Below are positions 54,717 to 64,000 of a DNA stretch of 64,000 bases, piece by piece. Every line of letters starts with the position of its first letter. The first letter of the stretch is position 1. The stretch comes from Cordilura impudica (lineage: Eukaryota > Arthropoda > Insecta > Diptera > Scathophagidae): the NCBI GenBank assembly GCA_963682025.1, contig OY821520.1, positions 132,055,937 through 132,119,936 on the forward strand, in the 5' to 3' direction. Made by a program: the position numbers and the translations under genes. The notes under the pieces are model-generated. The model was given only the letters and a program-made list of their open reading frames with translations, searched no databases and had not been told where the DNA came from.

Positions 54717-56140
54717 TATTGAAAAATATTGTTTCACAACTAGTAAATAAATTTGACAGAATAGTTTTATTATGCATATATATATATATAGAGATGAACC
54801 AGTGAGATTATTTAACTCACGAGGGCTCACTATTAGATTATAATGACTACTGCAGCACGAGGTTATTTCAATATTGACTAGGTATTAATTTCATGTTTTA
54901 GTGGTAATTCCACAATTAATTCAAATATTATTGAAAAAAAAAAAATGGTAAAAACTTCAAAACAATCGCAAACTATTAGAAAGTGATCACGTTAAACTGA
55001 AATAAACACGCTCTCATCTCTTGTCCAAATATAAAAAATAAAGGAAAATAGCAAAATGTAAATAACAATGGTGCAATTTTATTTTATTAAAGAAAAACCT
55101 TCCATATGAGGTACACACAGTCAATAAAATTGCACAGCTAGCAAAAATTGAATTGAACATTGAACGTCGCTGGACCCCTCTACTTGGAGAAAATTATATA
55201 ATAATATTTTTGGTCTTTGCAAAACTACAAAATATAGATGTTTAAAAAAAATACAAAATTTCAAATTTCCGGTTAAAAATCTTAAATTTTTTTTATTACT
55301 AGTGGTTAGATTTGTTAACAAAGTATATAAATGAAAAATAAAAAAACCCCCAATTTTTTTTTTATATATTTTTTTAATTTTTTCAAAATTTGCAAAACTT
55401 TAGGGTTGCTGCCAAAAAAAAAAATATTCTTTCAATTTTTGGTAAGTTTTTGCCACTATTTAATAAAAATTATACACTACATCAAAATTTGATTCATTTT
55501 TTATAGTAATAAAAAAAAAATTTATAAACTAATTTTTTTAAATTTTGGCAGTACCATAAACTTAGGTCTTTGCAACTTTTTCTGAAACTTAGGAAATATG
55601 TCTTAAAAAATTCATATCATTTTTACATTTCCGGGTGAAAAATCTAAAACTTCTTTACATATTATATTTAAGCCCTTTAACATGTACTAAAATCACAAAT
55701 AAAAAATTACCTATTCTTAAAAAAAAAATTTTTCACTCTATCAAACTTTTGCATTTTGGGAATTCCAAATAAAAAATCGCAAAAGTTTTCGATGGCACAA
55801 ACAACTTTTCCATATAAAATATTTACAAAAAATTATTTTTGTTTTTTTTGTACCTATAGTTATAAACAAAACTGTTAAGTTTCAAAGCAATACAATAAAA
55901 AATGAAATTTTAATAATTTTTTTGTAGCACAGTAAAAACCGTTTTTCCGTTCAACAGTTTTACCTCAAACGTTTTCTGACTTTAGCGCCCTCTACTGTTA
56001 ACAAAAAGACGAGATGATAAATTTTATTTACGAATTTATTTAAGGTACTTTGTTAGCTTTACAAAAATGTATATTACTTAAATATTCTAAGCACTTTATT
56101 TTATTTTAATTTTGCCTATGGGACAAAGCACTGTGAGACG

Positions 56141-56270
56141 GCCTTATCTGAGTGGCAGTTCTATATTAATTCAGTTTGTCTTTGTAACATGCTGCCCTCA
56201 TCCATTCAATTTATAAGCAACTCCCAGCAATTTAGGAAAAAACTATTTCAATTTCACTCATAGTTAACTA
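56141..56270 (+). pseudogene. LINE ORF2 extreme C-terminus
   Basis: Reads YLSGSSILIQFVCLCNMLPS, SIQFISNSQQFRKKLFQF and then a stop, continuing the LINE frame that Transib-3 split at 51979. NMLPxxIxxxxxxxxFKxxL is the typical tail of Jockey-like proteins (xWNSLPxxLR...). No clear poly(A) tail follows before the Helitron at 56304. Confidence 0.65.
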
Positions 56271-56303
56271 AATTTAATTGTTTTCAGCTCTCATTTATAA
56301 ATA

Positions 56304-56680
56304 CTAGCAGATTCCAGCCCTCGAAATTCGAGCGCAAATTCTAAGAAATTTTATTTTTTCATTAAACAAAGACCCTAAAACTCCCCTAATTAATTATAGC
56401 CAAATCATATATCAACACAAAAAACAAACTCATTTTTATTCCAAACACTTTAACAAATTTAATAAACACACACATAGCATTGTATAATTTTATGTATGTG
56501 GTAGTAGCAACTTTAAATGCAATTTACTCAAAATAAAGGAAAAACTTTTAAAATCTGTAAATCTGCAAAACGGCTAAAAAGAAATACCTTTCACATAATA
56601 TACGATTGGCCAAAATCGGGACAAAATGGTAGAACAAAACACCAGTCACAAGAAATCGCCAAGCCTATTAATATTATAGA
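56304..56680 (-). mobile_element. Non-autonomous Helitron, copy 4
   Basis: Minus strand: starts TCTATAATATTAATAGGC after A, ends in a hairpin (GCGCTCGAATTTCGAGGGC) and CTAG before T. Nearly the same length as copy 1 and the cleanest copy of the family. Confidence 0.85.
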
Positions 56681-58009
56681 TATTTTGTTTCCTTAAAAAA
56701 TTTTTTTTTTTTTTCATATTTATTTGTATATTTTGCTCTTAATTTTTGTTTTATTAAATTAACCCTTAATGCTTCATATATATTAACCAATTTTTATTAC
56801 TTCATTTATTAAATTAAATTTTTTTGTTATACTATGTATTTATACTTATTCATCATTACATTGTAATTATAAGATTGTAAATCTTGTTGTAATGGAAAAT
56901 AATGAATTCCATTAAATTAAAATTAAATAAAATTAACATTAAATAAATAAATAAAGCATAAGCTGCGATTTGATGGTCAAGTTTGATGATTTAAAAAAAT
57001 TAGAAACATTAATTGTTGAATTCATTATTAAAAACAATTTATTTAATACTGAAAACGTACTATAAAACATAGCTTTTAAGTAAAAGATATTAGATTTTTG
57101 GTAGGACGACATAATAAAGGCTCTTATGAAAGTTATTGAAAACATTGCTAATACAAAAGCCGTATAAGTAATACAAAATTAAAGGAATTTTAATTATCAT
57201 CAAGTATACGTCATGTTGTTTAATTATATTTCTGGCTATATAAAAGTTCTTCGCAATCCATTAAAAACTTCTGTTGACATAAAAGCAATTAATCCACAAC
57301 ATTAATGAAAATCTGCTTCGAACATTTAAAACGTTTAAACGTACAAAAATCCAAAATTTTCTTCTTTTTGACATTTAATATTTTAATCTGATACAAAATA
57401 TTTGCTAGTTCATATGTTTGATGAATACTGCTCATAGCGAATTAATACCGCATACTGATTTCTTAATTGTTTCAAGGCCAGACACATTGGGTATTATAAA
57501 AATGTTTTTTTTTTTACAGATTATAAAACTTTCTGAAAAAATTTCCATCATATCTTTAAATGTAAACTGCCCTTTGGGTTGTTATGCTATGACTTGTGAC
57601 ACTATGGCCAGATAATAACCATTTGTTAAGCTAACAGCAAGCCACTTGTTTCATAATATTTATCAAGAATTTCTTTGTAATGCTTGTTACGAGGGAGGTT
57701 CCACAATAAACGGACCTGACAAAGAAAACACAACATATTTTTAAAATTGTTTTCTTTATTTTTACCAGCGATATTCAATAGCTGTGAGACCCTGTTTATA
57801 ATTAAAACTGTCTAGTTCCTTAAAATATCTATCAAAATCTACATTGTAGGCAACTTTTTTAACACCGAGCTATTTTTTAAAGTTTGGAAATAGAAAATAA
57901 TGTTGCGATGAGACAATTCAAACTTTATTCCATGGACTTTGATCATCGTAGTAATGGATATGTGAAATGTGTGAAAGGCCAATCCTTAATTTTATCACCT
58001 TAACTACAA
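56681..58009. other. No recognisable gene
   Basis: Very AT-rich. Short frames at 56939-57145 (minus) and 57418-57615 (plus) have no recognisable motif. Confidence 0.45.
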
Positions 58010-58012
58010 TAA

Positions 58013-61000
58013 CACTGTGGAACAAATTCAGGTTATCAAAAGTTAGATCGATTCTGAGAGTGAGGGGTGAAAATAGAGGCTAAATTAGAAGACCCGTATC
58101 GCGGCGTTTGTTTATGTTAGTTCGAATTTTTTTTTAATCGAACTTCGAACTTTGCAGTCAAATTCCGATTTTCAGCACATTGTTTACATGGTTTTTTGGC
58201 TATAACTCATCGACTGATTGATATTTTTTCAATCCGTAAAAGCCAAATTATTGCTAGAGACCTGTGCAAAAATTAAAATTTTTTAAAGAATTGATTTAGA
58301 AAATTTTTATGGTGCTTAGGAAGCAAAATGTTGGAAAAAAAAATTTTTTTTTCATGCTTTTTGAAAATATTTTCCACAAAACTAAGTCTTTTTTGCTTTC
58401 TGTTTGATCTATAATATGCTTCTCAGTTTCTTCAATAAATTTCATTTTAAAATAAAATGCTCCTAGTCGATAATTTGCGTTAAAAATCCCAACACCATTA
58501 AATAAATAGCGATTTAGGTAGAAGTAATTAAAAAGGGAAGTTCCAAGAATTAGGAATTAGTAAAACAACTTTTTTGTTTTCAACCACAGCACAGGTATCG
58601 ATTTTTTTTTTTTATTTCGTACAAGCGAACTAATTTCAAAAATGAAGGTTTAGTTAAGACTCGAAACTCAGCCGAAGATGATGTCTTTTAATTTTCGCTC
58701 GGTCGTTATAAAATTTGCTATTCATTTTTATGGAACTTATTTTATTTCGTGAGTGATTAAGTTAAGTGCATCGGTTTCATAAAAATATCAAAAAAAAAAC
58801 ATTGTATAATATACATTTTATTAAAAATGTCGGAACTAAAATGTAAAATGGACCATTTTTGTAATGTTTGTGGACGTTTCATAGCAAGCGATGAAAAATG
58901 TGGCAATGCGAGTGATTTTTTTTTAAGCCTATAAACAATGTTTCTCGCAAGAGTTTATTACTGGCGTAAACTATGCATCTAAAAAAGTTTACTGTAATTG
59001 TTATTCAACTCTTATGCAGTGGAAAAGTGAAAGCAAGAAGGCTATGCCTTTTGGTTTACCAATGATGTGGTTAGACAACAGCCCGCATCAAGAAGAAAAT
59101 TGCTATAAATGTATCAACTACCATAAAACTTTGAATAGAAGGAAAGCAAAGAATAAAACTTATGCAGCAGTGCCAAGTGTCCAATTACCATTACCACACT
59201 CAGAATTCGTTCCAGTACCAACATACCGAAGAATTGATCTTCAAACAGATAACAGTACTACAACCGCCGCTGCTACATTGATGAAGGTACATCCTATGAA
59301 ACATGAAAGGACCAAATCCTAGTCACACATAACCAATTGGATGGAATTGTTGCAAATTTGTGTTTGACTCAGTAAAAATCAGAACTACTGGCTTCATTTC
59401 TGAAAGTAAATAATTTGCTGGCGAAAGGTACCAAAGTAACAGCATATCGAAAACGCCAAAAAGAATTAGAAAACTTCTTCAATGTGAATGATGCAAAAAA
59501 TTTCGCTTATTGCAACGATATTGAAAAGTTAATGGAGACGATAGAGTTAACCTATAAAAAAGATGATTGGCGTTTATTCATCGATAGTTCACTAATCAGC
59601 TTTAAAGTTGTGCTTTTGCATAAGGCAAATAGAATGACTTCTGTTCTGATTGCGTATAGCACTGACACTTGTGAAAATTTCGAAAATTTGAAACACATTC
59701 TGGAAGTGGTCAAATATAACGAACAGCAGTGGAGCATTTGCTGCGGCCTCAAAATAGTTTCATTGACTACAGGCTTAACAGCATCTGGCTTCCAAAATAT
59801 CCGTGTTTTTTGTGCGATTGGTATTCACGATACGGAGAAGGTATTAAAGGAAGAAACCAGTACAAACAGGATAACTCGAATAGTCACATTGGACGGAAAT
59901 GGCCTAAAGACAATAGGCTACATGAAAGTCTTGTTCTGAAATGAAAATTTTATTGCCGTTGCTCCACATTAAACTTGGCATTGCTAGAAATTTTTGCAAT
60001 GTATCGCAAAAAGACCAGCAGTATTCAACCGCTTAAAAGACATTTTTCTAAGACTAAGTAACGCCAAAATTCAGGAAGGGTTTGTTAATGGTCCTGACAT
60101 ACGGAAACTAATGAGTCGTCAAGATTTTGACCAAGTTCTGACAGACCGAGAATTAAATGCATGGCTCGCATTGAAAGCAGTCATTGAGGGACTTTTGGGT
60201 AAAGAACGCAAACACAACTCCAGGCAATCTGTTGCAAACATGTTGGCAGGTTTCGATGAAATTGGGGTTAATATGTCGTACAAAATTTATCTCTTGCATC
60301 AACATCTTGATCAACTCGCTCAACAGTTTCCAACTGAATCTGATGAGCAAGGCGAACGTTATCACCAAACTGCACTTCCATTTGAAATAAGGTAGCTACA
60401 GAGTGTGCATATTTTGAATTCCTAGATTTTTCTAATATCTTTGTCAGAGTGCACAATTAAAAATGTTAACGATTGAAAACTATTTTCGTTTCAGGTACAG
60501 AAGAAAGAAATCTGCAGATCCAATACTCGCTGAAATTTGTTGGTGGTATAAAAATACCTTTGAAGAAGAGGAAGACGAGGAAAAATAGGAAGAAGGGGAA
60601 GACAAAGATGAAATTCCAGAATATCTGATGGACGAAATTATCGACCTTTCTGATGATGATGACGATGACCAAGATATTAGAGAGAGCAGTGATATTGATC
60701 CACAGCCACCTGCTAAACGGCAACTGGCCAAATCATTAATTTAATTTATTTACTTTTTTACTTAAAACTTTTTATAACTAACATTTCAAAAATATATTTT
60801 TTCCATATTTTTATAATATCTTTTTCAATGTTTCTTCAAAACCAACACTGAACAATATTGGTACATAAAAAATGAGAAGTAAATTAATATTAAGCTGGAA
60901 AACGCAAGTTTTGTATCATGATTGTTTTCTTTTCAAATGAGATTTATTGATGAAACTGAGAAGCATATTATAGATCAAACAGAAAGAAAAAAAGTCTTAG

Positions 61001-61366
61001 TTTTGTGGAAAATGTTTTCAAAAAGCATGAAAAAAAAATAATTTTTCCAACATTTTGCTTCATAGGTACCACAAAAATTTTCTAAATCAATTTTTTAAAA
61101 TTTAAATTGTTGCACAGGTCTCTAGCAATAATTTGGCTTTTACAGATTGAAAAAATATCAGTTATTCGACGAGTTCTAGCCAAAAAACCATATAAACAAT
61201 ATGCTGAAAATCGACATTTGACTGCAAAGTTCGAAGTTCGATTTAAAAAAAATTCGAACTAACATAAACAAACGCCGCGATATGGGTCTTATAATTTAGT
61301 CTCTATTTTCACTCCTCACTCTCAGAATCGACCTAACTTTTGGTAACCTGAATTTGTTCCGCAGTG
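58013..61366 (+). mobile_element. CACTG long-TIR transposon, copy C (longest)
   Basis: Ends are CACTGTGGAACAAATTCAGG and the complement of CACTGCGGAACAAATTCAGG. Inverted repeats run about 435 bp (to about 58450 and from about 60930), including TTGTTTATGTTAGTTCGAAT, GGCTATAACTCATCGACT and AAGCAAAATGTTGGAAAA. Flanks are TAA and TTA, an imperfect 3-bp target duplication. It holds the most complete copy of the family's transposase. Length is 3354 bp. Confidence 0.85.
58827..60744 (+). pseudogene. CACTG-family transposase, copy C (most complete)
   Basis: ATG at 58827: MSELKCKMDHFCNVCGRFIA (Cys-rich start), VYCNCYSTLMQW, AMPFGLPMMWLDNSPHQEEN, CYKC, VPSVQLPLPHSEF, LDGIVANLCLTQ, VTAYRKRQKELENFFNV, AKNFAYCNDIEKLMETIELT, WRLFIDSSLISFKVVLLHKA, WSICCGLKIVSLTTGLTASG, MKILLPLLHIKLGIAR, GPDIRKLMSRQDFDQVL, SDEQGERYHQTALPFEIR, then intron 60392-60494 (GT-AG, 103 bp) and RYRRKKSADPILAEICWWYK plus a Glu/Asp-rich tail ending at the TAA 60742-60744. 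Lesions: frameshift at a T run near 58925, near 59290, stop near 59374, frameshifts near 59800, 59935 and 59995, stop near 60588. Versus copy A, GDLK-type Asp is Gly (CGLKIV) here. Confidence 0.8.
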
Positions 61367-61745
61367 TTAGACAAAGTTCTGAAGCATCTGAAATAAGAGA
61401 GCTAATAAAACACAGTTTTCTCTAAATAATTCAGTCTTTTTATTCATTTTTTTAAATAAAAAAATAACAAAGAAAATTAAAAACTAAAATAAAAAATATT
61501 TCTAAGACACAAACACAAAAAATTCATGTCTAAAACAAAGAAAACTAAAATAAGGTACAAAAAAATGAAAATTCGTGTTTGAAACATCCATTGACAGTTG
61601 TTAAGGAGTTGAAGTTCCTTTTCCTTTATAAACATTTTGATCTTTTTAAGTTTAAGATCATTCTTGTGGTTTTCTTTCTCTCTTAGACTTCTTTACGCGT
61701 CTCTTTTATTTATTTCCTCCAATAACTTTAACTTTTTTTTTATAT
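61367..61745. other. No recognisable gene
   Basis: AT-rich spacer downstream of copy C, probably the 3' untranslated side of the zeste-like relic at 61746-62509 (minus strand). ATAAA signals are abundant. Confidence 0.35.
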
Positions 61746-62509
61746 CTATAATTTGTTTTTGGTAGTTGTTTCCCTAAGGGTACGTTTAATTGAAGACAGT
61801 GAACTTGAAATGTCAGTCAATAGTTTTGCCTGCTCATCGCTATGCTTTTGCAGCAATTCCTGGCGGCCATTGGAATTACATTTTTTTCCCTCCATACGAC
61901 TTTCCTTGCTTATCAAGGGAGTTGAAATTCCTCTCCGCAGAGAAATGCTTATAGGCGTTGGTTTCTGAATGGTACGACTGGATGAACTTTCTGGGAATTC
62001 CTGGTCAATTGGAAAATCCATTGTGCAAAAGTCAGTGTCAGACATTTCCTCTAAATCCAAAGTGGGCGCTGTCTTTGGGACCTCGCACTCATTGCTTTGA
62101 TTTCTGCATTGTGATCCCTGGATGGCGCCCTGAGGGTTAAACTGTTTCTGAAACTGTAGCAGATTCGCCACAGCTTCCTCCAGTGGGCTAAATGTAAACT
62201 GCTTGAACCTTCCGCCGCCAGTAGCAGTACACTCGGATTTGTTAGCCATCATCTTCTCTTTGACTTTAAATTTTAAGTTTCGCCAAAACTGTAAATAAAT
62301 TTGATGTTATGTTTTTGTAATGCACAATTTACGTTCATGATTTCATTACCTTCTGCCACCCATTTCCAAATCTCCTTGACGGGCCAAGGGCATTGAGGAC
62401 TTGCGTTAATTTATGCAATTGCTGCTTAAAATTACTCGCAACAATGCGCCTGCAACTCTTCCACAAGTTTCTCAAATTGATCCGAGTTCGCTAATTTAAT
62501 TTTTTCCAC
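61746..62509 (-). pseudogene. zeste-like Myb/SANT DNA-binding protein, two exons
   Basis: Exon 1 (about 62509-62350) reads VEKIKLANSDQFEKLVEELQ, frameshift near 62435, then SNFKQQLHKLTQVLNALGPS and GNGWQK. After a 61-bp GT-AG intron (62289-62349), exon 2 reads FWRNLKFKVKEKMMANKSEC, TATGGGRFKQFTFSPLEEAV, ANLL, and a Ser/Thr-rich region ending in a coiled-coil-like segment (LLQKHSDEQAKLLTDISSSL). FxxLVxxxxxx, LNxLGPxxxxxxWxKxWxxLKxxxKxK and xATGGGxxxxxxLxxxEExV are the Myb/SANT domain of insect zeste-like regulators, also found beside Harbinger transposases. No in-frame ATG before VEKIK and one frameshift make it a likely pseudogene; exon 2 alone is open (168 codons). Confidence 0.75.
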
Positions 62510-62774
62510 ATTATTTTATTTTGTGCACTTTACTTCAAAATGTCGTTACCAAAAATGGCGTCGACAAAATCAGAGTCGTCTCAACACAATAACGTGGTTA
62601 AAATTTCTTACAGAATTCAAAATTTTTGTCAACAGTCATCGCTGCATGTCGAAAACGACAGCTAGAATATCAATTGCTAAAAGATGACAGTAGACGATGT
62701 CGTTTTGTGTCGGCAACTGGAATAAGGGGTAATTTAATAAATTGAAACAGTGGAAAATGTTTCTTTGCTTTTTT
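62510..62774. other. Non-coding, upstream of zeste-like relic
   Basis: Nothing recognised. A short inverted relation between CAAAATGTCGTTACC (62536) and GACGATGTCGTTTTG (62692) could be element ends but is too weak to call. Confidence 0.3.
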
Positions 62775-62908
62775 TTAATCGAAATTTTGGCAGGCTCAAA
62801 AATGATTTTAGGGGTATGGTTTCTTGGGAAAATATACTTGTTATTGCCCATAGTACATGAATTGCGATGAGCCCATGGAGTACAAATAATTGTCTCACCC
62901 TAATATTT
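62775..62908. repeat. Transposon end repeat, second copy
   Basis: Matches 2955-3090 in the same orientation: AAATTTTGGCAGG, ATGATTTTAGxGGTATGGTT, GATGAGCCCATG and a final CACCCTAATA. Confidence 0.6.
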
Positions 62909-64000
62909 ATATATGGATAATTTCATGTCAAGTGCACCAACTTTTGAAACCGATGTCTTCCGATCGGAATGAAATTTGCACCAGGGTTAGTCCTATTGGA
63001 TAGTAGTTCAGACGCAATTTTTCAACAAGATCGGTCAAGATCTCTCTGAGTTAGAGGGGATCAAAATTTGACATTTTGGCCAAACAGGTGTTTTTTCTCA
63101 TCCATGAAACTTATAACATATTGTTCTTAGAAAATTTTCTCCCAAATAGTTTAGATAGCTATTTCTTCAATATTTTGGAAAAAAATACTTAAAAAAAAAA
63201 AAAATTTAGACTTTTTTTTTTGCTAAATTAAAGCATATTTTGCCTTTTTTTCAAAACGGGCATTTTTTTTTTCATAAGAAAGCTTAGGATTTTTCCTTTA
63301 AGAGGTTTTTGGTCGCTTAGTGGGATGGGAGTGGGATATCTATCAAAATAAATGTTTTGTAACTCAAGACAACGGTTTTTCAATTTTTCACAAATGCACT
63401 ATTTTAAATTTTTTCCTATTTGTGTGAAAAACCTTACAAATAAAACTTATACTGATAAACTAGACAAATTGGCCTTTCCGAAGGTATGTAACATGCCTAA
63501 CTAAAATTTCATACCATCAATACTGTAATACCCACAATATGTTAACCTCAGGAAAAAATCACTTTTTTTCTATAGAAATGTTGAACAATTATTTTTTTTT
63601 ATATATTTGTGATAATAATTAAATTAATATGTAATAATTATAATAAAGATAAAAAGATAAATTATTTAATAAAATTTAAACCTTAAACATTAGATCCATT
63701 CATATCATAACTATTTTATAGTTAATTTATTGTAGCTGATGAAGAATTTAAGTTTTGTCACTTTTTAAGAATCCAGTCTTTCATCCAGCTTATTTGTCGA
63801 ATTTATTTGCTGTTTTTTTAGCCAATCCTTTCTTGGTGGTACTTGGTTCAGCTGTTGATTTCGCTGGTGTTTTTTTTTTTACTTTTGAAAGAAATCGCAT
63901 TGAGTAGAGGCAGAAAACTTTTTCATCTTGAGTCTTCTATCGACAAGCGGTATAAAAGCATGGTATTGAGCGGTGCCATCGATTGTTATCGCAGCATCGA
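62909..64000 (-). mobile_element. Element S, second copy (cut by the window end)
   Basis: Begins TTTCATGTCAAGTGCACCAA (62921) and follows the left arm and interior of the 35612-39184 copy without the family R insertion. The last bases (GGTATAAAAGCATGGTATTG onward) lie in the 3' part of the transposase gene on the minus strand, matching 37449-37502. The remaining gene and right TIR must lie beyond 64000. The start abuts the 62775-62908 repeat. Confidence 0.85.

Larger units (their letters stand above)
51980..56135 (-). mobile_element. Transib-3, complete element with perfect 5-bp target duplication
   Basis: Both ends are CACAGTGCTTTGTC. The A-rich box GCAAAATTA follows the heptamer after 23 bp at the left end (52010-52018) and after 13 bp at the right end (minus strand). 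AGACG flanks both sides exactly (51975-51979, 56136-56140). It encodes a multi-exon Transib transposase on the minus strand, so the short-spacer end is 5' and the long-spacer end is 3', as in Transib-2. Length is 4156 bp. It splits a LINE. Confidence 0.95.

Noticed and set aside
1..64000. CRISPR arrays, rRNA or tRNA genes, bacterial operon features
   Set aside because: None seen; the window is eukaryotic repeat DNA, and the tandem arrays lack repeat-spacer organisation.

Overview
The window is AT-rich eukaryotic DNA, most likely from a higher fly (Diptera, Brachycera). The evidence is the mix of elements (Transib, piggyBac, mariner/Tc1, PIF/Harbinger, Helitron, Jockey-like LINE, Ty3/gypsy), very short GT-AG introns (about 55-105 bp), and dispersed GTCCGTCCGTC-type repeats. 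I recognise no confident host gene. Nearly everything that can be identified is transposon-derived, much of it nested, as in a repeat-rich or heterochromatic region. No CRISPR array, rRNA or tRNA was recognised.

Layout. 0-4.4 kb: a small Tc1/IS630-type TIR element, a dispersed repeat (family R), a transposase tail and a Jockey-like LINE tail. 4.5-8.9 kb: a ~155-bp satellite-like array, a decayed piggyBac with TTAA target duplications (5853-7809), and a GC-richer tandem array. 9-15.3 kb: long-TIR MITEs, a mariner/IS630 transposase pseudogene, a TTAA MITE nested in another MITE, and a Tc1 relic. 15.5-18 kb: a relic of an unnamed transposase family. 19-24 kb: a Transib fragment, a Helitron, MITEs and family R. 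26-30.5 kb: complete Transib-1, inserted in a piggyBac N-terminus. 32.5-35.4 kb: a Helitron split by a 2.5-kb element carrying the unnamed transposase. 35.6-39.2 kb: element S, with ~600-bp TIRs and an unclassified transposase, itself split by family R. 39.7-44.5 kb: a 1.4-kb foldback element, a gypsy integrase scrap, a Helitron, and a Harbinger with a MADF gene. 47.7-56.3 kb: a LINE carrying Transib-2, a TIR element with repeated GTGACGTTACTGAC, and Transib-3. 58-61.4 kb: a second full-length copy of the unnamed element. 61.7-64 kb: a zeste-like Myb-domain relic and a second element S copy that runs off the window.

Most notable: (1) three Transib elements, each bounded by a perfect CACAGTG heptamer and 5-bp target duplications. 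In two of them an A-rich nonamer-like box lies 12/23 bp and 13/23 bp from the heptamer, the short spacer always on the transposase 5' side. This echoes the 12/23 signals of V(D)J recombination, whose RAG1 enzyme is thought to descend from Transib. (2) A family of long-TIR CACTG...CAGTG elements (two large copies, one MITE, one diverged relic) whose transposase has an N-terminal zinc-binding region, a conserved core and an acidic tail. It is probably a CMC/Chapaev3-like group. (3) Element S, with a transposase carrying DFAENY, SDGARQ and HGKGACDG motifs.

Every transposase read here has lesions (frameshifts, stops or lost catalytic residues), so none is expected to be active as it stands. All coordinates, splice sites and repeat boundaries were read by eye. 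Family names rest on remembered motifs, not on database searches.
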